A DNA stretch of 64,000 nt from Symsagittifera roscoffensis (GCF_963678635.1 NC_087064.1:43209159-43273158), one strand, 5' to 3'. Shown: positions 32,515 to 45,223, counted from the stretch's first letter. Made by a program: numbers and translations. The notes: generated by a model from the letters alone, not told the origin.

Positions 32515-33148
32515 CTTTCTTTTCTCGTCAACCAAAGAGCTGTTTCCATCAACTTTGCGACCTGTTTCAAAATTTTTGTAGGATGCTCACGCTAGTGTTT
32601 TGCAAACTACTGATCGGAATTTTAACTGGGCTGCTTTTTATCAATGTTGGAAATAGTAAAATTTTCATCTATTTTTTTATTTCATGATGGTTGTTTTTGT
32701 CTAATCTCATTTTTTGTTTAGTGTGTTTTCGCCTTTGACGTCTAATTTACCCACTTCACATCATAACATTCCCTTTTACTTTTGCGACCAAATAAAAAGA
32801 GCAATATTTTGAATATGAGAATAGGTAGAGAGTCCGCGAGGAATTAAGTATAAGGGATCGAGCCAATCCGTTCGAAGCTTTCGGAAAAGAAAACACTAAT
32901 AAGAATCCCCTAGGGACCCATCTCAACATAAGCAGTGCTCTGTTAAACAAGTACCTCAGCTTTTTTATAACTGTCCGAACCTAACGCAATAATAAAATCG
33001 ACACCAGAGGTTTTGTTTGAAACACTCAGCCGAATGCACAAAAATCCGAAGAAAAATCGACAATTATTTCAAATCCGTTTCAGCAAAAATTTCCTATACT
33101 AGCCTTTTTAACGAAAGATTGAGAAAACGATAAAAAAAAATAGATATT
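32515..33148. other. Non-coding region downstream of ATRAID
   Basis: No coding signal or defined repeat seen. Lies beyond the proposed polyadenylation signal of the ATRAID homologue. Confidence 0.35.
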
Positions 33149-33154
33149 TTTATT
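33149..33154 (-). terminator. Candidate polyadenylation signal of ATRAID
   Basis: Minus strand reads AATAAA about 54 bases after the ATRAID stop codon. Confidence 0.45.
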
Positions 33155-33207
33155 TCGTAAGTTCAAAGTTTTCACCTTCACGCCTTGGTGGCAAAATAAA
33201 GTGATTT

Positions 33208-35103
33208 TTAATTGATGAATCTAGCATCCATATTGTGCTTCAAATGTCGCATTGAGTCGTATCCATGTTTTTTCCAGAACAAAAGTGTAGCTGTAAGAAC
33301 TGTCAGAACTGCCAAAATTGGTCCAAATGTTTTCCAGGGAAACTTCTTGGCCACTCTCAGACATTTGTAACTGGAGTATTTTTGATTGCAGAGACACTCG
33401 TACAAGTTAGGGCCACAGGACTCAGAGTGACTATGGTCAGGACAGTCCCCTGTGGTCGGGATTTGACCTGCAACGGAGAACTAATTTAAGAGACAAAACG
33501 CAACAGGTTAACAACATTATAAGAAATATTCTCTCGTGTAGGAATTCAAAATAAAACTGAGTTTTTTTTTCAGTTGTCCCGCAGACTCTCCAAAAATTTG
33601 CGTGACTGATTTAAAATTGAGGCTGGCAAAAAGAACAGCAAACAGGAACTTTTATTTACATGTTCAATATGTCGCATTACTGAGAGGAAGGGTGTCCCCT
33701 TTAAAACAAGTTGTCCTTGCTTTTTAGAGCTTCTTAGCCAAAATGGGAAAAAAGTAAATAAGTTTTGCATGGAGATAGGAACTGTTTCCGCCTCAGTTAA
33801 AGTCTCCGCCTCGGTGGCTCGAAGCCTACTAGGGCCGTGCTCGTTGGATGCAAGGTAACTTTTTCCTGTCCAAAAAAAATAACCAAAAGTTTTTATTTAG
33901 TTCTGTATTAATTTCGCTCCACACCTAATCGGTTACTATCGGCTACTAATGGTGAAAAGATAATATTTGAATAATTTCTGAAAGTAAAACAAAAGCAGTT
34001 GGTCTAACCCTGGCAGAGTACTGAGTTGCCGGACTCGGACACATTATCCCACGTGACTCCCGCTTCACCCGGGCAGTTGCACCCAGAGGGTAATAACAGA
34101 ACATCCAGTTGCGTCATTGCCAGAAAAGAGTCGGCTGGAGCGTCCACTGAAAAAAATAGATGTTATTTTTCTAAAGAGAAATTTTCCTTCAGAAGAGTAA
34201 TTTTTATACCAGATTTTGCCATTACGAAAACAAAAGAATCATAATAGAGTTCAGGAAAATGATAAACAGAGGTACATGCTTCTTTTAGTATTTTTAGTTT
34301 TAATTGCATCTCATTGGCGATGTTCCTCGTTGAAAATAAGTGGCTTCGAGTTACAATAATTAACTAGATAATAGATTTAGGAATATTTTGTGTTTCTCAA
34401 GACTCCTTCATCAGTCTATTTCAAAAATACCGGATTGACGATAAACCTGAAAAAATTATCTGTCACAGAATAATAAAATTAAGCTTCATTTAAGTGCTTC
34501 ATGTTTTCATACTGATCAAAACAGACCGAAAGGGTTTGCCTGCATGAAGAGCACCTGCATCTGTTGCAACACCTCCTGGCCCAGTTGTTGTATGACCTGG
34601 GAGTCCTCTATTCCACACTGTCTCAAATTCAGACCAATCAGAATGTCTGGTCCTGATGCTTCACCATAGAAACAACATCTTCCTTCCACCACACCCTAAA
34701 TCGCAAGTTATTGTCCATGAGAGTAGTTAAAGGACAGTTTTTCAAGTTCCTGCTTTCCTTGCTGAAAAAGCGTGAGAAAAAGTGTCGGACAGTGGAATAC
34801 AGCCAATTGCAACTAACAATTGTTGCTTTTCTTAAGATCATGTCATTTTGCTTGAACTGAAATGTTTTGCGATAATATGAACCAGAACGTCTTTTAGAAA
34901 AAAAATATGAAGATTGTGAGTCTTTTGGCATACCGAAAAACTCCTACCCTGTGATCCTCGCAAAACGCCGTGAAAGATTTCTCAGGTACCGACGGGTAAC
35001 AATCGAGCTCTAGTTCTTCCGGAATAGAGCACGTCGTGTTTTGTGATGATGAGGCTAGCCCAATGTTTAAAACAGTCAAAACAATCGGCAAGGTGATACT
35101 CAT
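33208..35103 (-). CDS. ATRAID: ATRAID homologue (240 aa, four exons)
   Basis: Exons 35103-34948, 34695-34527, 34146-34009 and 33467-33208, all with GT..AG introns and matching phases (0, 1, 1). They give 240 residues against about 229 in human ATRAID. Features: signal peptide 1-18; paired cysteines with the diagnostic GRCC (57-60) followed by ILIGLNLRQC; QANPF (104-108); TQLDVLLLPSGCNCPG (121-136); LCQG (152-155); an EGF-like Cys cluster 163-190 (GDCPDHSHSESCGPN, YECLCNQKYSSYKC); a transmembrane helix at about 201-219; and a short basic tail. The order of these blocks is that of vertebrate ATRAID (APR3), a single-pass glycoprotein of the endomembrane/lysosomal system linked to retinoic-acid responses and to the lysosomal action of bisphosphonates. 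Start chosen at the only ATG before the signal peptide. Confidence 0.88.
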
Positions 35104-36285
35104 TTTGAAGTTTAATTCATATTGATTTTCAAACAACGAGAACAATTTGAACGAATGTATAATCAATCAAAGAGCAAACAAATTGAGAAAGTGACCAATA
35201 TCATTTCGAAATGCTTGACTTGAATGATCACAAACATACACATTTTTATTACCAATGGTTCGACAGCCGGGAAGAAAACTCAAGCTTACCGGTCGCTGTA
35301 GGAGAATTATCCAAAAGTTTTCGGACCACTAACGTCGTTTTTGAAAAGATTCAAGAACAAAATAAAATCATTCTTTTTTGTTCGCATTTTTGAAGTGCTA
35401 AAACAGCAATTCAAAGGACTTCATTATAAAATAACACGACCATAATTGACTTCATACCTTTTACTTGAACTTTTTAGAAAAAATCATAGCAATTAAGTGC
35501 GTCTGCAATGTTTTTTTTTCTCACAGCTGGATTTTGGCTAGTTGTACCAGTCCAAACCAAGTTTGGAAAAATTGACTGCATGCAGGCTTGATCAGTATGT
35601 TTTTCTCTCAAAAATTCAAGTACGTTTTTGAAAGTCGAACAGGGTCAAATGTTATAGTATTTTGAAACTTTTTAATTGTGACTCTACCGCCTCAAAAACA
35701 AAACTAAGAAAAAAAAAGTTTTTTCTTGTTAATGAGTTTGCCTAAATGATTTTCATAGGGCGATTAAATATTCGCTTTATGACCAGCTTTATCACAGAGG
35801 ACATAAAGCGAACTTAAGGCTTTCCGCATCCAAGTTTAGGCGTAAGCAATTGATTATAACCGATTATTATGTTAACTTTTTGACAATTATAATTGATTAT
35901 AAATACCAAAATTGGGTGTTTAAAGGATTTAATATCAAATATAATCTTGATATTCTCTTAGAGGTTATAATCTATTATAATCGATTATAATTCATTATAT
36001 TTCCGGCGAAAAACTCTTTAAAACAACTATATTTGGTTTTATTTCATTAGTTATATCCCATGGGTTTTTTTTGTTCTGCCAAAAACAAAATCTCTAAAGC
36101 GATATGTGTTGTCACACTTAGGTCCACCTGAACACTAAATTAAACAACGAAAAAAAATTACATTTAGATCATTTTATGTAACGGTTGGTGAAAAATAATT
36201 TTCCGAAAAAAGTATGAAACAAACGCAATGTACTGGTATTTTACTAAGTAGTATGCATATAGTGCGTTAGGATCGGGGGGGGGGG
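35104..36285. other. Upstream region of ATRAID and AT-rich spacer
   Basis: No gene seen. Includes the presumptive ATRAID promoter (reading left from 35103). From about 35840 to 36000 it is rich in short TTATAATCGATTATAA-type palindromic words. Confidence 0.35.
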
Positions 36286-36289
36286 TGTC

Positions 36290-38200
36290 ATACATGGATG
36301 ACCATTAGGTATAAATCATAATGGTCACCATGTACTAAATGATCAGCAATGGTCACTATGTAATAATCCTAATTGTCACCATGTATACTTTTATACCTAA
36401 TGGTCACTATGTGTAATTTTAATAGCAAATGATCACCATGTAAAAATTTTTCCAAAAAAATTTTTCATTCAAAAATTTCCAAAAAAAAAAATTTTTTTCA
36501 AATTTTTTTTTCAAACTTTTTTTCAATTTTTTTTTTCAGTTTTTTTTTTTCAAATTTTTTTTCAATTTTTTTTTCAAATTTTCTTTTTCAAATTTCTTTA
36601 CTTAATGATCCCTTGTAAAATATTTATACCTAATGATCCCTATGTAAAAAATTTTTACCTAATGATCCCTATGTAAAAATTTATATCTAATGATCCCTAT
36701 GTACAAAAAATATTCCTAATGATCCATATGTAAAATATTTATACATAATGATCCCTATGTAATAGTTTATACATAATAATTCTTATGTATAAAATATATA
36801 CCTAATGATCCCTGCGTATAATTTTTATAGCTAATGATCCCTATGTAAATATTTGTATCTAATGATCCCTATGTAAAATATCTATACCTAATGATCCCTA
36901 TGTAAATTTTTATACCTAATGATCCCTATGTAAAAAATTTATACTTAATGATCCCTGTGTATAATTTTCATAGCTAATGATCGCTATGTAAAATGTTTCC
37001 AAAAAATTTTTTGCACACAAAACTTTCCATAAAAAAAAATTTTTTTCATTTTTTTTTCAAATTTTTTTTCAATTTTTTTTTCAAATTTTTTTTAAATTTT
37101 TTTTTCAAATTTTCTTTTACAATTTTTTTTTTCAAATTTCCTTTTTCAAATTTTTTACTTAATGATCTCTTGTAAAATATTTATACCTACTGACCCCTAT
37201 GTAAATATTTATACCTAATGATCCCTATGTAAAATATTTATACCTAATGATCCCTATGTAAAACATTTACACCTGATGATCCCTATGTAAATATTTATAC
37301 CTAAAGATCCCTATGTAAAATATTTATACCTAATGATCCCTATGTAAAACATTTATACCTGATGATCCCTATGAAAATTTTTATACCTAATGATCCCTAT
37401 GTAAAAAATTTAAACCTAAGGATCCCTGTGTAGAATTTTCATAGCTAATGATCCCTATGTAAAAAATTTAAACCTAAGGATCCCTGTGTATAATTTTCAT
37501 AGCTAATGATCCCTATGTAAAAAATTTTCCAAAAATCTTTTTTACACAAAACTTTCCAAACAAAAATTTTTTTTCAATTTTTTTTTTCAGTTTTTTTTTC
37601 AAATTTTTTTTTAAATTTTTTTTTCAAATTTTCTTTTACAAATTTTTTTTTCAATTTGTTTTTCAAATTTCCATTTTTAATTTTTTTTACTTGATGATCT
37701 CTTGTAAAATATTTATGCCTAATGATCTCTATGTAAAAATTTACACCTAATGATCCCTATGTTAAATATTTATACCTAATGATCCCTATGTAAATATTTA
37801 TACCTAATGATCCCTATGTAAAATATTTATACCTAATGATCCCTATGTAAAACATTTATACCTAATGATCCCTATGTAAATATTTATACCTTATTATTCC
37901 TATGTAAAAATTTTCTACCTAATGGTCCCTATGTAAAATATTTATACTCAATTACCTTATGTTTAATTTTCATAGCTTAACCAAATATTTTCATATCACG
38001 TATAACCAATGATCTCGATGTTTAACCAATGATCCCTATGTACATCTAAAGATCCCTAGTTGAAATTCATGACCATTTGGTGTATTTAATGGTCCCTATG
38101 CATAACCAATCGCTCATTTATTTAACCACTAATCCCTAAGTATAACTAATGATCCAAAAATATACAAATTGATCCTCCCTAAGTGTGGTATGATCCCAGG
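36290..38200. repeat. GATCCCTATGTAAA minisatellite with higher-order structure
   Basis: Tandem, degenerate ~28-30 bp units of the form CCTAATGATCCCTATGTAAAA plus a short AT filler. Three T-rich blocks (about 36430-36600, 37000-37160 and 37530-37690) made of TTTTTTTTCAAA runs punctuate the array, each followed by a run of GATCCCTATGT units. This gives a higher-order period of roughly 550 bp. The left edge (36290-36430) and right edge carry a GGTCAC/GGTCCC variant unit. Confidence 0.9.
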
Positions 38201-38214
38201 TTAAAAGGAGAGAG

Positions 38215-38239
38215 AATTAAATCAGGGATAGAGACAGAG

Positions 38240-38289
<50 letters not shown>

Positions 38290-38351
38290 CGGAGAGAGAA
38301 AGAAAGAAGAGAGAAAGAGAAAAAGAGAGAGAGAAAGCAAGAAACAGAGAT

Positions 38352-38389
<38 letters not shown>

Positions 38390-38450
38390 GGAGAGAGAAA
38401 GAGTGAAGAAAGAGAAAGCGAGAGATCGCTAGGATTTATAGATAGGTAGG

Positions 38451-38538
<88 letters not shown>

Positions 38539-38714
38539 CAGAGAAGGGAGAGAGAAGAGATAGAGGAGAGAGAGAGAGAAGTGATAGATAGATAGATAGA
38601 TAGATAGAGAGAGAGGGAGAACGAGAGAGAGAGACGGATAGAGAAAGAGAGAGATAGATAGATAGATAAATAGATAGATAGACAGATGGAAAGAGAAGAA
38701 AGGAGAAGGAGGAA

Positions 38715-38784
<70 letters not shown>

Positions 38785-38880
38785 TTCCTCCTTCTCCTTT
38801 CTTATATATATAAAGAGAGAGAGATGGAGAGAGAAAGAAGAAGAGAGAGAGAAAATAGATAGAGAGACAGAGAGAGAGAG
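38215..38880. repeat. GA-rich, (GATA)n and (AT)n microsatellite cluster
   Basis: Long GAGAGA runs, a (GATA)n array at about 38447-38538, shorter GATA runs near 38582-38610 and 38653-38685, and an (AT)n tract at 38718-38782. Any open frame here is a by-product of the repeats. Confidence 0.95.
38697..38802. repeat. Perfect inverted repeat around an (AT)n tract
   Basis: A 22-base purine-rich arm at 38697-38718 (AGAAAGGAGAAGGAGG, then AAAGAT) is perfectly complementary to 38781-38802, with the self-complementary (AT)n tract between them. The whole 106 bases can fold into one hairpin or cruciform. Confidence 0.9.
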
Positions 38881-39498
38881 ATCTCAAAAAAAAATTTCGT
38901 ACGAAACAGTTTCTATGTGATTTATTTCATCCCAAAAAGATCCTAATGAGAAACTTTATACCTATTGATCCCAAGCTGGACGTTGAATGGCAATAACCAC
39001 AATGGTTCTTTTGTGTAAGATGAAAACAAATTCAGTCGCTACATAGAATGAATTTTTTTGACCTTTACCGAAGCTGGTAATGCATTGTATTTAAGTTTCA
39101 TTGCTCCAGAGGTAGCTAGCTGGATAGATAGATACCTAGATACATCAAAAACCAGACAGAACGAGCGAGAGAGAGAGAGATGAGAGAGGAAGAGAGTGAG
39201 ACAGAGAAAAAAGGAGAGATAGAGAGAAAGATCTCAATCAGAAATTTTGTACAAAAACAGTTTCTAACAGATTTATTTTTCCCAGAGAGATCCTAAGTGA
39301 ATCTTTATACCAGTTGATCCCAAGTTGAAATTTCAATGGCAATAACCCCATGTGTGTTTTTGTGTAGGATGAAAACGAATTCAGTTAATAGAATACGTAG
39401 ATTGAACTTTGCGAGAAAAAAAGAGAGAAAGACGCAGAGAGAATGAGAGATGGATAGATAGATACGTAGATACGTAGATACGTAGATACGTAGATACG

Positions 39499-39530
<32 letters not shown>

Positions 39531-39570
39531 GAAAGAGAGAGAGAAAAAAAAGAGATAGAGAGAGAAAAAA

Positions 39571-39612
<42 letters not shown>

Positions 39613-39684
39613 GACAGAGAGAGAGAGAGAGGGAGAGAGAGAGCGAGAGAAAAAATCAAGAACGAAAGGAAGATAGCAAAAAAG

Positions 39685-39720
<36 letters not shown>
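38880..39720. repeat. Duplicated ~170 bp module embedded in GA/GATA/GATACGTA repeats
   Basis: The modules at about 38880-39053 and 39230-39400 share GATCTCAA, CAGTTTCTA, TTATACC.GTTGATCCCAAG.TG, AATGGCAATAACC and AGGATGAAAAC in the same order. Each is followed by GA-rich repeats. A (GTAGATAC)n tract lies at about 39460-39505. Confidence 0.8.
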
Positions 39721-39722
<2 letters not shown>

Positions 39723-42700
39723 CTCCACGTCTACGAAGACACCAAACACGAGTATTGAAGAATTTCTTGAAAAGTTTGTTGCAACCTTTTTGGGCGGCTT
39801 AAATGTATACACATGTTATTTGTGGTATGTACTGATGTATGTATGTTTGCATATGTGATTGTTTGACTATACGTGTGGAAGAAATACACGATTCATGGTA
39901 TACAATATGCTTTCATTTTTCATAACGCCTCTATGTTGGTGTTCACGATTTTTATACTTACGTGTAAATTGTATGCATGTATATGGATTGATGTATGTTG
40001 GATATATATAATAGGTGTGTATACATTAAAAGCATACATGTAGGTAGGTCCAAATCTAATTTTATTACATGTATAATTTTTTTCTTTTACTTGTATATAT
40101 GTAAGTATGTATGGATGTATGTATATATGTTTTTACGTAGGTATTTTTATTATTTATTGGGTACTCTTTTACATGTACTCTTTGGAAGCAATTCCGGAAG
40201 CATGACTCTAACTGATTGAAACTTAAACTCAATTTCGATCAAAATTTTGCGCGTAAGTGTTCCAGAACAATCTAAAATACTTCACCAGATACTCTAGATG
40301 AACTATTTTATAAGTTTGTTCTGTGTATCAGTACAAATTTTGTGTGCGTTTGTTCTTATGTTTATACATGTTTGTGCAATTGTAAACTTGTATGTTTATA
40401 CGTAATTAATGATGTAGGAATGTGGTCACAGAAAAACTTTCAGGCGTAAAACCATAATCAGAATCCAAATTTTAATTCAAGCTCATTGTACTAGTTGTCT
40501 TTATTTTTCTTGGTTAATTTATCATTTTTTAAAAGAACCAGTTTTTGTGAATCTTCTCATGTTTTAGTTCATGTATCTAGAGATGTTTGCAATTGTGTAT
40601 GTGTGCATTGTCTGCGGATATGCATTGTCTGTGGGTCTTTCAATTGTTTTCTTGTACGTTTTTCAAGGTGCTTTCTTATTTATATTTATATTTATATATA
40701 TATTAATGAACTAATTGGAGACATGTATTTGTAACTTTGAAAAATTGTAAAATGCGCATCTCCTCGCAACTTCAATGGAGAGACGAAATAGTTTTTAAAA
40801 TGAAATAATTTGAAAATTTTTATAGAAACCAACGCCAGCAAAAACCATATAAAAAATCAATTCAGATGAAAGGTCGAAGACAAAAAGGGCAAGCAAAAGA
40901 AATCATAAACATTTACATTGGGTTTTTGTGTACATTTTATAAAAGGAAATTGGGATAAAAAAAAACTGCTATATTCGACGAAAAATTGTATCGAAAAACA
41001 AATGGATAATTAATTGATAGTAACCGATTAAATTGTATTATAATTATTTGTTTTTTAATATCAAAAGGTTCGAATATTGAATTTTATATGATCAAAAATC
41101 AATTTTTTTTGCAGTTTTATTTAGACTGCTAATAAAATCAAAACATAATCTATTTTAACGCTTCGACTACTTTGTTCCGACCACTTTCTTTAGACAAAAA
41201 ATAAGGCTTTACTTCTATTTTTTGTTTACACATAGTGTCAATTTTTGTGGGTGGAGTGATGTGTGATCCATACAAACGCGTAAAAAAATAGTGAATTAGG
41301 CAGAACTGACAACACTTAACTTCAAAAAAGGAATACCACAAAAAATGAGAAAAAAACGTTCTTTCTATTTTTTGCACATTTATGCTTTAATAATAGAAAA
41401 CTATGATAGCCAATAAATTGGTAAGCGAAGCCTCCACAACTAGACAACTATTGTTTTTTGAAAGAAATCAAGTTTTTCAATGGATTGGCCGATGAAGCAA
41501 ACGTTACTCGATCGCATTAATCACTCAAAACTAGTTTTTCTCGACCCTGGAACAACCTTTTGAAACGTTCTATTTCTGTTCAACTCTTAATTGAAATGAC
41601 TTTAATATGATATATCATTTGACCCATTTCAATGATTATTTGTGATACCTGGTTTTGAGTTATAAACAAAAAAACTAAAATACAGCCGAATACAAAGCTC
41701 CTCCCCATTTTCAACAGTCGAACTACAATCTATGATAGTTCGTCAAAGAAAGAAGCAATAATAAGCAGCATTTAATATGTAGTAAATGATTTGTTGATGA
41801 AGGATTTGCAAAAAAAAACTAAAAATTGTTTTTGTACGGTTGATTTTTGTTAGAAATACTATATACTTTAAAATGCAGTCAAAATTTTCACATAAGTTCT
41901 GTTGTACCTTTTTTGGACGGATTTGATCTTGATTCACCCTGCTGAATGGACTTTAAGCAAAAATTTGAATTTTACAAGCAGCTCAAAACGCTAAATTTTT
42001 ATCAGTAAAATAATTCTTTTCAAAAAAATTAGGCATGATTAGTTCATATTGAGCGGTCTTTATAACAATGCACCGTTTAACAGGGCATCAAATAATTAGT
42101 TCAGCCGAATTTTAAAACCCATAAATTATACTCATGAAAAAATGCTTTTCCAATAACGCCCAAAAATGTTTGAATTTTATCATGACCAACAATGCTTGAA
42201 TTTTAAACATTTTTAAACAACTTTTGGAGACTCAACAATTAGGAAAAAGCCGATAACTGGAACGGAAATTTCAAGGTATTGATCACATTTTCCTAAAGTT
42301 TTCAAAATAATCCAAAAGTTTTTGACAAAAATTTTGGCGTGAAGTCCTTTATTTTACCATTCGGCTTGATGTCCCGCACCCAGAGCACCTCTCTGACTTG
42401 TCGAACAATGCCTGGAAAACAATGCCTTGAAAAAATTTCCATGTTTAGCTCGATTAAATCTCTTTGAAGACTTATATTTATCATATCTCAAAAACTGATA
42501 AATTACATGGCAAAATTTTTCCTGGACTTTCTTTCGATAAAACGATAAACTTTGGCTGTAGATATCAAATAAAAACCAAAAACATCGAAGTACTGTAGCG
42601 ATCAAGCGGTCGCGATGGCCTGGAAGTCATTTATGGTCACTGAATCGTGTGCTTCAGAAAACGAGACAGAACATTGTTTATTTTTCCAATCACAGCTTTG

Positions 42701-43020
42701 GAAAATGACAGGGGTTCTTGACAAATGAGTTGCACATAAGCGCCAAATGCTTTTATTAGTTGATTTTTAACTAGCTCCTTTTTCATTGTGTAAAATATTC
42801 CACACAAAGTTTGACAACTTTTTTTTCAGTTTTTGAACACCCAATTAACAGAAGGATTGTTTCGATTCGAGAGATCTTCCATTCAGTTTTACGTCTAATT
42901 TTTCGCTTTACTTTTAGATTGCATCTTTAATTTTTTCTCTTATCTTCATTTGAGTCAGGTTTGTTTTTTGCAACACGCATCCTGTTTGGTCCAATGACTC
43001 CTGATGTCTACCGGTTAATT
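39721..43020. other. AT-rich region, no gene seen
   Basis: The start has TATG/TGTA-rich low complexity (39830-40740). The rest is AT-rich with no coding signal or repeat family that I could define. Confidence 0.4.
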
Positions 43021-43029
43021 AACAGTTAG

Positions 43030-43450
43030 TAGTTGTTTTCTTATGGCAGTGTGGTCTGCAAATGAAACCAGATCACTTTTTTTGTTGTTCAATATCATTT
43101 AATTAAAATATGAAGAAAAGCGGGCCTTATTTGGATCCCCATTTACAAATTATACCTCAGCTCGATAAAATATTCTTTCAATTTGAAACCGTTTGGTTTT
43201 AGTGGCAACGAATTGTTGACTATTTTTAAATTAAGATTTTAAAAACGATTCCCGAAATCCTTAAGCGTCTTTTTTTCTAGTAAAAGCGTGTGTTCAACTG
43301 TATCAAACGCTTTTTTGAGGGCAAAGGTGGTGCAGCGTGTCATTGTTGTCTTAGAGTTTCAATCTTGGCGCACTCTTTCGTTTTTGGTTACCAAAATAAT
43401 GTACTCCATTTCTATTTCAATCCAAACAAGCATTTTTGTAACATTTGGTA
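43030..43450 (-). pseudogene. Relic of a non-LTR (LINE) reverse transcriptase
   Basis: Minus-strand reading across shifted frames gives the LINE RT landmarks in order: an FGxxxxxST-like stretch (LFGL.KWSTLFW), then KKAFDTVEHTLLLEKK..LKDFGNRF (compare SKAFDTVDH..LL.KL..YGI), then DLVSFADHTAI (compare LFADDTAI). Several stops and frameshifts intervene. Jockey/CR1-like type is likely, but the fragment is too short to assign. Confidence 0.6.
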
Positions 43451-44016
43451 TTTTTTGAGATATTGGTTCGTTCTGTTATAAATTGAGGTTGAAATTTAGC
43501 AGAGGTTGAAATTTAACATTTTTGATGATTTTCTCTGGAAAAAATCAGCTCGGTTAAATAGAGTGATTAAATTGTTTGTTGGCTTATATCAAATTTTCTG
43601 AACCACGGTTTTTTTGAACCTGCTTATTATACTTCATTTTCTACCAGTTCTTCGTAATTTTTCTTGTTAATGTTGTTCGGGGGAAAATGATTCAGTGTTA
43701 GTTCTTGTTTTTTTCGTTTGACGAAAAAATTCTCATAGCAATTGATTTGAAACATTTTGTTTCATTATCAACTAGTTTTTCATTTAGTGAATTGTCGAGT
43801 TCTTTCACAAAAGATTCCGACTCAAGTTATTACCACGGTCGGATTTTAGTTTTACGTGGTTCATTTTTTCATTTTTGAGAAGTGGCTTTTATAAGCACCT
43901 CATAATGGTCAGATATAGATGTTTTGAAAATATTTTCTAGTCTAAGTAAATGGTTTGTGGATGGAGCTGTTATATCATTCAAACGCGTGAAAAAAGTTTT
44001 TAGTTTTCATTTGTTA
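43451..44016. other. AT-rich spacer, nothing recognised
   Basis: No coding signal or defined repeat between the LINE relic and the fold-back element. It may contain further eroded LINE sequence. Confidence 0.3.
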
Positions 44017-44732
44017 CAGTGCTGATTTAAATTATCCGGACAAAACGAACAAAACTTGAATTTTCAAACGCGTTTTTCTCAAATTGGGTTAAGATTAGAC
44101 AAAAAGTGAAGAGAACAAAAATTGCTTAGAATTTCACCAGAATTAATATGGTGCCATTTTTTTTCTCCGAAATTCTTAACAAAAATTTTACCCCAAAAAT
44201 GGGTCAATTTGGCTTTTTTCAATTAATCAAAAATTACGCTGAAACTACTTTGTTAATTGATACGAAAATTGTATCACAGGAAGCCTCTTACGCAGCTTAA
44301 CAAAGTTTAAGGAGGGTTAAATCTCCAAAAACCAGTATAAGAGAAAAAATTTGATAGTCAATAAATGTGATTTTTACTATATAAAACCCAGAATCTCTGT
44401 TAAAAAATAAACTTTAAACAATTTGAGCAAATTTTTTGGAATTTTAACCCCTCTTAAACTTTGTTAAGCTGCGTAAGAGGCTTCCTGTGTATCAATTAAC
44501 AAAATAGTTTCAGCGTAATTTTTGATTAATTGAAAAAAGCCAAATTGACCCATTTTTGGGGTACAATTTTTGTTAAGAATTTCGGAGAAAAAATGGCACC
44601 ATATTAATTCTGATGAAATTTTAAGCAACTTTTGTTCTCTTCACTTTTTGTCTAATGTTAACCCAATTTGAGAAAAACGCGTTCAAAAATTCAAGTTATG
44701 TTCGTTTTGTCCGGATAATTTAAATCAGCACT
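44017..44732. mobile_element. Fold-back element with ~300 bp inverted arms
   Basis: The left arm (44017-44321, starting CAGTGCTGATTTAAATTATC) is complementary to the right arm (44444-44732, ending in the reverse complement up to CAGCACT). The two are separated by ~120 bp. Arms are very similar but not identical: the left arm carries a small GATAC..GTATC insertion near 44262-44277. CAGTGCTG ends beside TA suggest a Tc1/mariner-type MITE. No coding capacity. Confidence 0.75.
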
Positions 44733-45217
44733 ATTTTTATGCTCAATATTGTTGTTGCTTGCTTTTTTCACTATTTCAAAATTTACTCAACTTTTTTTCT
44801 CAACTTACTTTTCCCCCAAACGCTTACGAAGTTTTTCAATGAGACTTTAGTACTATTAAGATTGACAAACATTGAAATTCTGGTTTGGTGAAAGCCAGGC
44901 AGGAGGCTAGCTCGCATTTCGGAAAAAATTTTATGATTTATTAAGAGAATATGCTCAGTGGTATTAATGGTATACTGCTTTGTATGTATTTGTTGATCTG
45001 AGACGAGGGAGAAAAAAAAACAAAAAAAAACAAGAAGATCAAAAAAATCACCAACTGCTTAGTTGGCCTGAATGTTTTCTCTTCTACATTCTTTTTTTAT
45101 ACGCTGTTCTCGTATGGAAACAAAAACCCTTATTTTGCTTTGTTTTGACCAAAACTTAAGAAGTCAGAATTTCGTAATTTTTTATTGCGATCGAACTGAA
45201 GTCTAAACTTCATGAAT
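44733..45217. other. Non-coding sequence downstream of CCDC39
   Basis: Low-complexity A-rich runs near 45010-45050; no gene seen. Confidence 0.35.
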
Positions 45218-45223
45218 TTATTG
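45218..45223 (-). terminator. Candidate polyadenylation signal of CCDC39
   Basis: Minus strand AATAAA about 160 bases after the stop codon; another AATAAA lies at 45181-45186. Confidence 0.4.

Noticed and set aside
33790-33850. tRNA-like or SINE head (CGCCTCGGTGGCTCGAAGCC)
   Set aside because: No convincing A/B boxes or cloverleaf; lies in an ATRAID intron and could not be supported.
38429-38887. 152-codon minus-strand open frame of Leu/Ser/Tyr/Ile repeats
   Set aside because: Translation of GATA, GA and AT microsatellites; not a gene.
39381-39812. 143-codon minus-strand open frame
   Set aside because: Dominated by GA and GATACGTA repeats; no protein-like complexity outside them.
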